From an uncultured Lachnospiraceae bacterium (lineage in GTDB: Bacteria > Bacillota > Clostridia > Lachnospirales > Lachnospiraceae): a DNA stretch of 64,000 bases. Every line of letters starts with the position of its first letter. The stretch's first letter is position 1. Location: assembly GCA_910578405.1 (NCBI GenBank), contig CAJTQO010000004.1, positions 62,001 through 126,000 of the forward strand, written 5' to 3'. Shown piece after piece: positions 16,473 to 24,388 of this stretch. The position numbers and the translations under genes were made by a program. The notes under the pieces are model-generated. The model was not told the DNA's origin. It saw only the letters and a list, made by a program, of their open reading frames with translations, and did not search any database.

Positions 16473-17267
16473 TTATTCTATATCCCATTGATATCCAGAA
16501 TCTTCGAGGCCACCAGCACCTACTTCTGGAAGGTCTGAGAACATTCCATTTGGGTCATCGAAACCTACACTGTCTTCACCTCCAGATGGTTGGCCTCCAC
16601 CGGAGCCACCGTTTCCACCACCAGAACCACCAGAGCCTCCATTTCCATCGTTGGAACCACCGTTGCCTCCACTACTTGGTGTGGTAGTAGTACCTCCGCT
16701 ACTACTACTTCCACTACTGGATTGGGGTTGGGGCTTGGTTCGGGATACTAACTTCGCACTTACCATTTGTGTACTACCATCCTCGGTTTTGAGTACTAAC
16801 CACTCTTTGTCTCCATCCTCTACTTTTCCATTACATACTATCTCTTGCGCATATGTTAAACTTCCTACTATATCATATGTAGTATCTGGGCCACTACGCA
16901 GATTTGCATTAGTAGTAGCGTACATTGTAACTTCATCTATTGCAATTATTGTGTAGCCTAAGTCCGGCTCTACTTCTTTACTTTGTATTTCTTCCTCATT
17001 TATTGTATTTTCTTCACTTTCTATATTGTCCTCGCTTTCAGATGAAATTGTATCATCTATACTTTCTTGTGTAGGCTCAACAGTGGGAGAGGGTGTAGGC
17101 TCTGTGCTTTCTACGCTTTCTATGCTTTCCTCTGGCTCTGGTGTCTCTACTGTTGCATCCGCTATAACTGGCTCTGCCTGTTTACTGCAACCACCTGCAC
17201 ATCCACTTACGGATAACATGACCGCTGTTATTATGAGTGCTGATTTAAACAGTTTCTTATTTGTCAT
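16473..17267 (-). CDS. SH3-domain lipoprotein, element paralog 2
   Basis: A 264-residue lipoprotein with the same plan as its neighbour: a signal peptide ending in VSGCAGGCSK, an acidic Pro/Glu-rich stalk (about 30-100), an SH3-like domain with YATTNANLRSGPDTTYDIVGSL and KEWLVLKTEDGSTQMVSAKLV (about 115-170), and a Ser/Gly/Asn-rich tail with GGSGGGNGG runs. ATG 17267 follows GAAAGGAAA. The duplicated stalk words SPTVEPT and the matching order of domains show a tandem duplication with strong divergence in the tail. It is transcribed away from the XRE gene at 17407, which may control it. Confidence 0.82.
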   Translation of the reverse strand: MTNKKLFKSALIITAVMLSVSGCAGGCSKQAEPVIADATVETPEPEESIESVESTEPTPSPTVEPTQESIDDTISSESEDNIESEENTINEEEIQSKEVEPDLGYTIIAIDEVTMYATTNANLRSGPDTTYDIVGSLTYAQEIVCNGKVEDGDKEWLVLKTEDGSTQMVSAKLVSRTKPQPQSSSGSSSSGGTTTTPSSGGNGGSNDGNGGSGGSGGGNGGSGGGQPSGGEDSVGFDDPNGMFSDLPEVGAGGLEDSGYQWDIE

Positions 17268-17406
17268 TTATATTTTTCCTTTCGTATATAAATTTATTTG
17301 GTGTTGATTATATCATCTTCCTGCATAGCTTTCAATGCTTTTAGAAAACTTTACATTTCCTAGAGCATATAGGCATCATGTACAATCTTTACATGGAGGT
17401 GCTTAT

Positions 17407-17700
17407 ATGATAAATGGATTAGGTCAGCGGCTACAGCAACAGCGCATTTTAAGAAATCTTTCTCAAAAAGAAGTTGCTTCATCTATTGGCGTGTCTGCGT
17501 CCGTCATATCAAACTATGAAAGCGGAGAGAGGACACCCAGCATTGAAAACCTCATATCACTTGCACATTTATATCACTGTTCCGCTGATTATCTGCTGGG
17601 CATTGATAAAGCTGATACTGTTAAACTTCTTGATGTATCTATGCTGGATGATAAACAATACAAGCTTTTACAATCCTTTTTACTAAGTTTACAGAAATGA
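17407..17700 (+). CDS. XRE-family transcriptional regulator
   Basis: A 97-residue repressor-type protein. The helix-turn-helix covers about residues 5-60: LGQRLQQQRILRNLSQKEVASSIGVSASVISNYESGERTPS, followed by LAHLYHCSADYLLGI, the standard end of this domain. The start at ATG 17407 follows GGAGG at 17396; upstream in-frame ATG codons lack such a site. It is one of only two rightward element genes (with the toxin) and is divergent from the SH3 lipoprotein genes, so it may regulate itself and them. Binding sites could not be defined. Confidence 0.88.
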   Translation: MINGLGQRLQQQRILRNLSQKEVASSIGVSASVISNYESGERTPSIENLISLAHLYHCSADYLLGIDKADTVKLLDVSMLDDKQYKLLQSFLLSLQK

Positions 17701-17743
17701 CAAGGCTGTATCTGTATCACATGCCCTGTCATTTCTGTTTTTT
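17692..17743 (+). terminator. Terminator of the XRE gene
   Basis: CAGAAATGACA (17692-17702) pairs with TGTCATTTCTG (17727-17737), followed by TTTTTT. The stem begins in the last codons of the gene. Confidence 0.75.
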
Positions 17744-17768
17744 ATCACCGCCTTTCAACACACTTATG

Positions 17769-18020
17769 TCAGAACCGTTCTTTCATCTCTGTCAGCATAG
17801 TTTGAATCTTTGCTATCTCCGTGTTATTGATTGTAAGCAGATATTCTTTCAACACAATCACACTTGAAATCTCATATGTGTCCTCTTCTTTATAAAGCCT
17901 CTCCATACCCAGCCTTATAAGTTCAAGAAGCCCGGCTGTGTTATGTAGCTTTGTCTGAATGTTATCAACCACATCTTCCAGCCTTCTTAACTCTTTACGA
18001 ATGTTCTTTGTTTCTTCCAT
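17769..18020 (-). CDS. Small coiled-coil element protein, 83 residues
   Basis: Unrecognised. Almost wholly helical with heptad spacing: EETKNIRKELRRLEDVVDNI, HNTAGLLELIRLGMERL, and a second helix ending LTEMKERF. No membrane segment. ATG 18020 is preferred to an in-frame TTG at 18029, because the GGAGA site is 9-10 bases before the ATG and touches the TTG. Coiled-coil proteins of this size are frequent accessory genes in Clostridia elements. No function is proposed. Confidence 0.6.
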   Translation of the reverse strand: MEETKNIRKELRRLEDVVDNIQTKLHNTAGLLELIRLGMERLYKEEDTYEISSVIVLKEYLLTINNTEIAKIQTMLTEMKERF

Positions 18021-18145
18021 ACTGCTCAATCTCCTTTCTTTTTAATGGGTGGAGATTGTAACGCTGAATAAATGGAAAGGCAATAGCCTATCTTTCATTC
18101 ATAAAGTTATAATAAACATTAAAAATGTAATCTCTTTTAAACAAT

Positions 18146-18171
18146 AAAAAATGTCAGACGCACTGACATTT
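18146..18171 (-). terminator. Hairpin terminator with TGACATTT arms
   Basis: AAATGTCA and TGACATTT form an 8-bp stem followed on the minus strand by TTTTTT. The CACTGACATTTCTTAT arm recurs at about 18279 and, more loosely, at 18223. Confidence 0.6.
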
Positions 18172-18460
18172 CTTATAGGTTATATATTTCGTTAATATTG
18201 CAATCTCAATCTTTCAAATATACTGACATTTGTTTCATACTTATATTGTTTAGTATAATTCAATCTGCCAATCGCACTGACATTTCTTATGTTGTATAGA
18301 GGCTATATTTTTATAGCAGGTGGGGGAAGGTATATTTATTCTTAATTTCTTCATCTATTGTCACTATTGTGAAAGCCCTGTTGCATGTAAATTTTTTATT
18401 TAATGAGGAGGTGGGGAAGCTGTTGCTTTTCCTCACCTCCATACTGTTATAATATTGAAA

Positions 18461-18645
18461 CTGGGAACCACCTTCTTCTATGTAATCCATAATTTTTTCC
18501 TATTTTCAATGTCTTAATTTGGGGAACTGGGAACTACTTCCTCTATGTAATCCATAATTTTTTCCCATTTTCAATGTTATATTATGAGAAAACAGTAACT
18601 ACTCCCTCTCTATGCTATCCACACCTTTTCTATATTTCAGTCTAA
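18461..18645. repeat. Tandem repeat array, three units of about 66 bp
   Basis: Unit 1 begins at 18461 and unit 2 at 18527, each starting CTGGGAAC and sharing CTATGTAATCCATAATTTTT and TTTTCAATGT. Unit 3 (from about 18593) is clearly decayed but keeps the spacing (CTATG at 18477, 18543 and 18610). Units 1 and 2 are about 90 percent identical by eye. Confidence 0.7.
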
Positions 18646-18720
18646 TGTCACCTAATTTACTAGCTGTAAAAATTTTTCCCAAATAGAAGCCATACTCCCC
18701 CCAAAACAACCATGCCCTTA

Positions 18721-19212
18721 TCATTTATGCTTTGCAAGGACTCTATAAACTACGCTTTTTGAACATCCGTACATTTCTATAATCTCTTTCACGGTTGCCC
18801 CCAATTCATACATCAAATATATTTTTGTTTCATTACATGAAGCCTTTTTTGCCAGCTTTGCACCCTTATTCAGCCTTCCTTTACTATCTCTTTTTATATT
18901 TTGTAATTCTTCAAATTCTTTTCTTTTGTCCTCTTCTGATAATGCAGCCCGTTCCTTTTGTCGCTCTATTAACATTTTCTTTTCTTCTATATGCTGCTTT
19001 GTCCTGCCTATTACAATATCTTCAATTAACATTCGAAAATAATTTTTTGCCGTTAAGCTATTATCTGGATTAAGGAATGTAAATACTTCTCTGCCCTTCA
19101 CAGGTCTGTTCTTCACGCTTAATCTATAAAAATAAAAATCACATTTATCCATAATGTCAATATATTCTATATTATCTTCAATATATTTTAGTTTCTCGTG
19201 TATGTTTTCCAT
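18721..19212 (-). CDS. Element protein with C-terminal helix-turn-helix
   Basis: A 163-residue protein. The N-terminal half is unrecognised (DFYFYRLSVKNRPVKGREVF). Residues about 80-125 form a long charged helix, and the C-terminus (MYELGATVKEIIEMYGCSKSVVYRVLAKHK) is a Hin/homeodomain-type helix-turn-helix like that at the end of serine resolvases. DNA binding is likely. ATG 19212 follows AAGGAGAG. It belongs to a three-gene leftward operon with a 35-residue membrane peptide and the serine resolvase, so it may help in recombination or control it. Confidence 0.65.
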   Translation of the reverse strand: MENIHEKLKYIEDNIEYIDIMDKCDFYFYRLSVKNRPVKGREVFTFLNPDNSLTAKNYFRMLIEDIVIGRTKQHIEEKKMLIERQKERAALSEEDKRKEFEELQNIKRDSKGRLNKGAKLAKKASCNETKIYLMYELGATVKEIIEMYGCSKSVVYRVLAKHK

Positions 19213-19225
19213 TTTTTCTCTCTCC

Positions 19226-19333
19226 TTATTTTAATTGTTTTATTATACCTATCCATCTTAATAATGTTATAATCACTGCACCTACTATCATCAAAAGCAA
19301 TATAAAAATAGGACAGCCCCGTTTTTCAGACAT
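19226..19333 (-). CDS. 35-residue single-pass membrane peptide
   Basis: Short gene between the resolvase and the HTH protein. The peptide begins MSEKRGCPIFILLLMIVG, continues AVIITLLRWIG and ends IIKQLK: one membrane helix with basic residues on both sides. A TAGGA site precedes ATG 19333 by five bases, and the stop codon is joined to the AAGGAGAG site of the next gene, which argues for translational coupling. The family is not recognised. It could be a second small toxin-like or regulatory membrane peptide, or a chance frame. Confidence 0.45.
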   Translation of the reverse strand: MSEKRGCPIFILLLMIVGAVIITLLRWIGIIKQLK

Positions 19334-19381
19334 TTTTCCTATCTTCTGGATAGTATATGTTCCCACTGTTAAGTTCTCCTT

Positions 19382-19957
19382 TCAAAAATCTATAGGCATA
19401 TTGTCCTTTTCATGTTCACTGACTTTTCTGTAGAAAGTACTGCGGCTGACATTTAGCTGTTCACTGGCAGAAGTAGCCGTTATATTTCCAGACTTCCATT
19501 GTTGATAAATTTCATCAAATGTATCTAATTGTTTTGCTGGTCTGCCTTTGTATTTTTTCTGTTGCTTCGCTATCTCTATGCCTTCTCTCTGCCGTTGCCT
19601 TATGTACTCTCTTTCCAACTCTGCTACCGCTCCAAATATCGTAAGCATGAACTTTCCAGCCGGAGTGTCCGTGTCGATATTCTCTTTTTGACTGATAAAC
19701 TGCACACGCTTGTTGCTTAACTGCTCTGTCAGTTCCAGTAAATCTTTTGTATTCCTTGCGAACCTTGAAATGCTTTCCACGACTACAGAATCACCCTCAC
19801 GCACAAAATTCATCATCTCTTGTAAGAAAGGTCTTTCCATATCCTTACCGCTCATTTTATCAATGTACACTCTATCTACCTTCAGTAACTTCATAAGTTC
19901 CTCCTGTCTTGCTGTATTCTGTTCTTTTGTACTGACTCTGACATATCCGATTTTCAT
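19382..19957 (-). CDS. Serine recombinase of the resolvase/invertase family
   Basis: A 191-residue small serine recombinase. The nucleophile is Ser9 in KIGYVRVSTKEQN, followed by the usual DRVYIDKMSGKDMERP and VVVESISRFARN (catalytic arginines), the LEREYIRQRQREGI long helix, and a C-terminal helix-turn-helix (NITATSASEQLNVSRSTFYRKV). Such enzymes resolve dimers or invert segments. ATG 19957 follows AAAGGAG. It leads a leftward operon. No paired inverted or res-type sites were defined, although repeats exist at 18461-18645 downstream. The element therefore carries two unrelated recombinases. Confidence 0.92.
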   Translation of the reverse strand: MKIGYVRVSTKEQNTARQEELMKLLKVDRVYIDKMSGKDMERPFLQEMMNFVREGDSVVVESISRFARNTKDLLELTEQLSNKRVQFISQKENIDTDTPAGKFMLTIFGAVAELEREYIRQRQREGIEIAKQQKKYKGRPAKQLDTFDEIYQQWKSGNITATSASEQLNVSRSTFYRKVSEHEKDNMPIDF

Positions 19958-20241
19958 AGTGTCTGCTCCTTTCTCAACTAGACATTAAGATGTGAGATAT
20001 CAAAAATTTTCATCATTCCAGAAAGTGTCCTAAAAAGCTATACCCTACCCATGCGAAACAATCATACAATTTTCGCACATGGAAACTGTTCCAGTAGAGC
20101 GTATACCCTACTTTTGAAACACTTCTTGAAACATATTTCATTTATCCCCTTTTCTTTTCAGAGCAGAATTAAAAGTACACTTTAAAAAATAAAAATGCCT
20201 GTATCCTTTTCAATACAGACATTTCTTTATATCAACAAAAG

Positions 20242-20268
20242 TTGAAACATTTGAAACATTTGAAACTG
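20242..20268 (+). repeat. Intergenic TTGAAACA-type motif, copy 3 (three units)
   Basis: Three TTGAAAC units in direct order at 9-base spacing. Copies 1 and 2 have two units. It is about 285 bases upstream of the leftward resolvase gene. Confidence 0.5.
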
Positions 20269-20422
20269 GCTCTTTTTCACTCACATAGAGGCCCCAATCC
20301 TCACCCAACTGTTGGAACCCTCTCCATCCTCTCTATTTCCCCCTTAAACCACGTCCAAATATTTCATACAGTATTTTCCCCAGACCCCTTTTAAAAACCC
20401 CTCTGGCATACATTATCTTAAA

Positions 20423-20442
20423 TTTTGTTGGAACTTTGTTGG
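20423..20442 (+). repeat. Putative integrase arm-type site, right copy
   Basis: Identical over 20 bases to 8951-8970, same orientation, 132 bases inside the right attachment core. A related TGTTGGAAC half-site lies at about 20310. Confidence 0.55.
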
Positions 20443-20532
20443 AACGCCCCCTTTTTCAATCCTTGGCACATTCCCTTTTTTCCAGTCAAAAAATCTTCCC
20501 CACGTCTAAATCTTCAGTAAAAAAATGACAGC

Positions 20533-20567
20533 AAAAAAATACGAGCTTTCAAAAAAGCCCGTATTTT
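20533..20567 (-). terminator. Terminator of tRNA-Pro supplied by the element
   Basis: Minus-strand stem AAAATACGGGCTTT with AAAGCTCGTATTTT (one G-U pair) followed by TTTT. It is on the element side of the right attachment core, so the element brought a replacement for the chromosomal terminator now at 8711-8743. Confidence 0.7.
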
Positions 20568-20573
20568 CAAGGA

Positions 20574-20651
<78 letters not shown>

Positions 20652-20679
20652 AAAATATGAAATTTTTACTTGCACCTTG

Positions 20680-20721
<42 letters not shown>

Positions 20722-20757
20722 CTTTTGCAGTTTTGACAATGTCCTGCAACGAGTATT

Positions 20758-20787
20758 ATCATACAATATTTTATACCTGTTTGTCAA
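20758..20787 (-). promoter_or_regulatory. Promoter of tRNA-Pro
   Basis: Minus-strand TTGACA (20782-20787), 18-base spacer and TATGAT (20758-20763), about 37 bases before the truncated tRNA half and 107 bases before the intact tRNA. Confidence 0.7.
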
Positions 20788-20859
20788 TGTCTGTAGAAAT
20801 ATTTTTTGATTTTTTTATTGGGGAAAGGTTAAAGGAGAGTTTACGGCTGTTTGGGGGCG

Positions 20860-20888
20860 TTGCCATAAATATGCAAATATGCTATGAT
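20860..20888 (+). promoter_or_regulatory. Promoter of the MATE exporter gene
   Basis: TTGCCA (20860-20865), 17-base spacer and TATGAT (20883-20888), about 50 bases before the ATG at 20939. Divergent from the tRNA promoter. Confidence 0.6.
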
Positions 20889-20938
20889 GGACAAGGAAAA
20901 ACAATACATTTTAACGAAGAAAAGGACAGGGTGGAAAA

Positions 20939-22288
20939 ATGGCGGCGAATACAAATATCAAAAGTATGACGGAAGGCAAGCCGGCAAAGCTTATTTTTGC
21001 TTTTGCGCTTCCCTTAATGATTGGGAATGTTTTCCAGCAATTGTATACGGTGGTGGATACCATGGTGGTAGGGCAGGTATTGGGCGTCAATGCTTTAGCG
21101 GCGTTAGGGGCTTCCGACTGGCTAAACTGGATGATGCTTGGGATTGTCCAGGGGTTTGCGCAAGGTTTTTCCATTTTGATGGCGCAGGAATTTGGCGCGG
21201 GGAATATACAGAGACTGAAAAAGGTGGTTGGCAATGCCATTGTGTTGTCTGCCATAAGCGCGGCGCTGCTGTTGGTTTTGGGAGAGCTTGTGGCTCTTCC
21301 CGTTTTGCATGTGCTGCAGACGCCCTCGGATATTATTGGCAAGTCGTTGCTGTATTTGCGCATTATGTTTGCAGGGCTTCCCATTGTGATGGCTTATAAC
21401 TTGCTGGCGTCCATACTCCGTGCGCTGGGGGATGGGAAGACGCCGTTACATGCGATGATTTTGGCGGCTTTTATTAATATTATATTGGATGTGGCGTTTG
21501 TCATGCTGTTTGGCTGGGGGATTGCAGGAGCGGCTGCGGCTACGGTGATTGCGCAATTTAGTTCCAGCGTGTATTGTTATTTACATATCCGTAAGATAGA
21601 GATTCTTTCTTTAAGCAAGGGAGATTTTTCCATGGATATGGATTTGGATAAAAAACTGGTTTTTCTCGGTCTTCCCATGGCGTTTCAGAATGCCATAATT
21701 TCTGTGGGGGGAATGATTGTGCAATCTGTGGTGAATGGGTTTGGCGTTATCTTTATTGCCGGGTTTACGGCTACCAATAAGCTGTACGGCGTGTTGGAGG
21801 TGGCGGCGACATCCTATGGTTACGCTATGATAACTTATGTGGGGCAGAATCTGGGGGCCGGGCACATTGACAGAATACGGAAAGGGATGCGGGCGGCTTT
21901 GGGCATTGCTTTGCTTACCTCTGCGGTCATTGCGGCGGGAATGCTGCTTTTCGGACATCAGATTCTGGGCTGTTTTATTTCCGGTTCCCCGCAGGAGGCG
22001 GAGCGGACGATGTATGTGGCGTATCACTATCTGACCATTATGAGCGTATTCCTTCCGGTGCTGTATATTCTGCATGTGATTCGTTCTGCTTTGCAGGGGA
22101 TGGGGGACACGGTGCTTCCTATGGTTTCGGGGGTGGCTGAGTTTGTAATGCGGACAGGCACGGCTATATTGCTGCCGCTTCTGATTGGGGAGGAAGGCAT
22201 TTTTTATGCGGAGATTATGGCTTGGGCGGGCGCGGATGTGATTCTGGTCAGCAGTTATTTTGTGCGGATGAGAAAATATGCCAGATAA
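20939..22288 (+). CDS. MATE family efflux transporter
   Basis: A 449-residue, 12-helix membrane protein of the multidrug and toxin extrusion family, which exports cationic drugs or metabolites with Na+ or H+ antiport. The two MatE repeats start at about residues 17 (LIFAFALPLMIGNVFQQLYTVVDTMVVGQVLG) and 240 (FLGLPMAFQNAIISVGGMIVQSVVNGFG). The NorM/DinF-like motifs PMIGN and VDTMVVG are clear. It starts at ATG 20939 with AGGGTGG upstream. It is the first chromosomal gene to the right of the integrated element and its own promoter lies outside the element. The substrate is unknown. Confidence 0.92.
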   Translation: MAANTNIKSMTEGKPAKLIFAFALPLMIGNVFQQLYTVVDTMVVGQVLGVNALAALGASDWLNWMMLGIVQGFAQGFSILMAQEFGAGNIQRLKKVVGNAIVLSAISAALLLVLGELVALPVLHVLQTPSDIIGKSLLYLRIMFAGLPIVMAYNLLASILRALGDGKTPLHAMILAAFINIILDVAFVMLFGWGIAGAAAATVIAQFSSSVYCYLHIRKIEILSLSKGDFSMDMDLDKKLVFLGLPMAFQNAIISVGGMIVQSVVNGFGVIFIAGFTATNKLYGVLEVAATSYGYAMITYVGQNLGAGHIDRIRKGMRAALGIALLTSAVIAAGMLLFGHQILGCFISGSPQEAERTMYVAYHYLTIMSVFLPVLYILHVIRSALQGMGDTVLPMVSGVAEFVMRTGTAILLPLLIGEEGIFYAEIMAWAGADVILVSSYFVRMRKYAR

Positions 22289-22416
22289 ACAGGCTCTATG
22301 GCGGTGGTGTGGGGCCGGAAACGGAAAAGGATGGCATAGCGGTTTGCCTGGGCATTGGTTTGGCAAAGCGTAATATATTAGGTTTGCATTTGTGTTTGAG
22401 ATAAGGAGAGGATGCC

Positions 22417-23619
22417 ATGGAAGATGCGGCGGTAGTGTTAAAAAAGGGGGAAGGGCGTACGTTAAAGGCCGGAGGGCTTTGGGTTTTTGACAATGAAATT
22501 GCTTCTGTTTCCGGCTCGTTTGAAAATGGAGACATAGTGGAGGTTCATGATTTTGACGGTTATTTTATGGGATATGGTTTTTTGAATATGCAGTCCAAGA
22601 TTGCTGTACGATTGTTGTCCAGGCGCAGGGAAAACCGGATTACGCCGGAGTTTTTGGAGCAGAGGGTGCGGGATGCTTGGGAATATAGGAAGCAGATAAT
22701 AGACACATCCAGTTGCCGCGTGATTTTCGGGGAGGCGGATTTCCTTCCCGGACTGGTGGTGGACAAATTTTCCGATGTGCTGGTGGTGGAATCGCTGGCG
22801 TTGGGGATAGACCGTTTAAAGCCATTGCTTTTGGAGAAACTAAAAAAAGCGCTGGCAGAGGATGGCGTCGCCATACGGGGTGTGTATGAACGGAGCGACG
22901 CTAAGGTGCGGCAAAAAGAAGGGATGGAATGCTTCAAAGGGTTTCTCGGAGAGGCTTTTGACACAAGAGTGCAAATTGTGGAGAATGGCGTAACGTATAT
23001 GGTGGATGTGAAGGAAGGGCAGAAAACAGGCTTTTTCCTGGATCAGAAGAATAACCGCGCCGCCATTCATAAGATTTGTAAAGGGAAGAAAGTATTGGAT
23101 TGTTTTACCCATACCGGATCTTTTGCATTGAACGCAGGCATTGCCGGGGCGGTTTGTGTGCTTGGGGTGGACGCCTCGCAGACGGGGGTGAACCAGGCAT
23201 GGGAGAATGCCAGGCTCAACCATCTGGAAGACCGGGTGAAGTTTCTTTGCGCCGATGTTTTTCAACTGCTTCCGGAACTGGAAAAGAAGGGGGAGAAATA
23301 CGATGTGGTAATCCTGGATCCTCCGGCGTTTACGAAGTCCCGTAACTCTGTGAAAAATGCGGTGAAGGGGTACCGGGAAATTAATCTGAGGGGATTGAAG
23401 CTGGTAAATGACGGCGGATTTCTTGTGACCTGTTCCTGTTCCCACTTTATGGAACCGGAGCTTTTTGCCAGGACGGTGAAAGAGGCGGCAAAGGGCGCCC
23501 ATAAGAGACTGCGGCAGGTAGAGTTTAGAGCCCAAGCGCCAGATCATCCGATTTTGTGGGCGGCAGAGGAATCATATTATTTGAAATTCTATATTTTTCA
23601 GGTTTGTGAAGAGCGGTAG
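22417..23619 (+). CDS. Class I rRNA methyltransferase, RlmI-like (PUA plus SAM domain)
   Basis: A 400-residue SAM-dependent methyltransferase resembling the 23S rRNA m5C1962 enzyme RlmI. The N-terminal PUA-like domain (about 1-80) contains GGLWVFDNEIASVSG. The catalytic domain has GFFLDQKNNR and LDCFTHTGSFALNAG (motif I, about 226-240), VDASQTGVNQA, VVILDPPAFTKS (motif IV, about 297-308) and VTCSCSHFM (motif VI, with the catalytic cysteine region). It begins at ATG 22417 behind AAGGAGAGG. It sits 129 bases after the MATE gene. The exact target base is inferred from the family. Confidence 0.9.
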   Translation: MEDAAVVLKKGEGRTLKAGGLWVFDNEIASVSGSFENGDIVEVHDFDGYFMGYGFLNMQSKIAVRLLSRRRENRITPEFLEQRVRDAWEYRKQIIDTSSCRVIFGEADFLPGLVVDKFSDVLVVESLALGIDRLKPLLLEKLKKALAEDGVAIRGVYERSDAKVRQKEGMECFKGFLGEAFDTRVQIVENGVTYMVDVKEGQKTGFFLDQKNNRAAIHKICKGKKVLDCFTHTGSFALNAGIAGAVCVLGVDASQTGVNQAWENARLNHLEDRVKFLCADVFQLLPELEKKGEKYDVVILDPPAFTKSRNSVKNAVKGYREINLRGLKLVNDGGFLVTCSCSHFMEPELFARTVKEAAKGAHKRLRQVEFRAQAPDHPILWAAEESYYLKFYIFQVCEER

Positions 23620-23666
23620 GATAAGGAGACGGAAGGTAAGGATAGTTTATAGGGAATTCTATAACT

Positions 23667-23706
23667 CGGCTGTCTGGCGGCGCGTAAGGCGGACGCCAGA
23701 CAGCCG
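23667..23706. terminator. GC-rich hairpin after the methyltransferase gene
   Basis: Perfect 13-base arms CGGCTGTCTGGCG/CGCCAGACAGCCG with a 14-base loop, between two convergent genes. No long T run follows on either strand, so efficient intrinsic termination is uncertain. Confidence 0.5.
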
Positions 23707-23725
23707 GGAAAGATTTCAGATTGTT

Positions 23726-24388
23726 TTAAATAGGCATGCCAAGCGCATAGTTCCATACAATATTCCATATCGCATTGGAGATAAAGGGGGTAAGAAGAAA
23801 TGTGACTAACCATGGGGTGAAGAAATAAATATACACTTCCCATTTGGCTAGGAATCTCTTCTTTGAGTCCTTAGTCCCCAGGCACATGCGGCGCATAAAA
23901 CGCATACGGTGTACCGATAAGAAAAGAAAATACCCGGTTATTGTCCCAAGGGTATTCAAAAGGACATCGGTAATATCAGTGACAGCCGTGGTTTCCAAAC
24001 AGAAAATTTGTGACGCTTCTATGATAACAGAGAGCAATACCCCAAATAAAATGGTGTTCCCAATGCGCTTAAAGCGTTTCCATAAGGTAGGAAGGAACAG
24101 GCCCAAGGGGATAAAAACCAGGTAGGTTTTCAGGTAGTGTCCCCAATTGTCTATAAACCCATGGAAAGGGATGAAGTTAAACTGAGGATAGAAATTTAAC
24201 TGGTATATGGAAGGGGTATCGGAGGCCATCAAAATAAGACAGATTCCCAGAGCGTAAAGGTACAGCCCGAACTGGTGCCGTTTCGGTAATCTGTATTTGC
24301 GAAAAAGCAACTGTAATAGTATGAGAAATGGGACAACCCCTATATATGCAGCAAATGTATTGACACACAGTACAGTGAAATCAGACAT
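23726..24388 (-). CDS. VanZ-like membrane protein
   Basis: A 220-residue membrane protein with five hydrophobic helices. The VanZ-like signature is visible in FIPFHGFIDNWGHYLKTYLVFIPLGLFLPTLW and in VIIEASQIFCLETTAVTDITDVLLNTLGTITGY (about residues 70-160). VanZ gives low-level teicoplanin resistance in enterococci, but most homologs in Clostridia are chromosomal and of unknown role, so no resistance is claimed. It starts at ATG 24388 after AGGAGG. It is transcribed alone, convergent to the methyltransferase gene. Confidence 0.85.
   Translation of the reverse strand: MSDFTVLCVNTFAAYIGVVPFLILLQLLFRKYRLPKRHQFGLYLYALGICLILMASDTPSIYQLNFYPQFNFIPFHGFIDNWGHYLKTYLVFIPLGLFLPTLWKRFKRIGNTILFGVLLSVIIEASQIFCLETTAVTDITDVLLNTLGTITGYFLFLSVHRMRFMRRMCLGTKDSKKRFLAKWEVYIYFFTPWLVTFLLTPFISNAIWNIVWNYALGMPI

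Larger units (their letters stand above)
18021..18720. other. 700-base gene-free region with repeats
   Basis: No supportable gene. It contains the TGACATTT hairpin and its partial copies (18146-18296) and a tandem array of about 66 bp units (18461-18645). It separates the leftward resolvase operon from the coiled-coil gene. Such repeat-rich AT segments may be replication or partition sites, but no iteron-binding protein is identified. Confidence 0.5.
19958..20532. other. Right arm of the element, gene-free
   Basis: About 575 AT-rich bases with no supportable gene. It holds the third TTGAAACA-type motif (20242), the right arm-type repeat (20423-20442) and the promoter region of the resolvase operon, which I could not resolve to a clear -35/-10 pair. 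Confidence 0.5.

Noticed and set aside
19382..19957. Invertible DNA switch around the resolvase
   Set aside because: I looked for inverted repeats flanking promoters near the recombinase and found only direct repeats and small hairpins.
23726..24388. Glycopeptide resistance gene
   Set aside because: The protein is VanZ-like, but no other van gene is present and most chromosomal relatives are unrelated to resistance.
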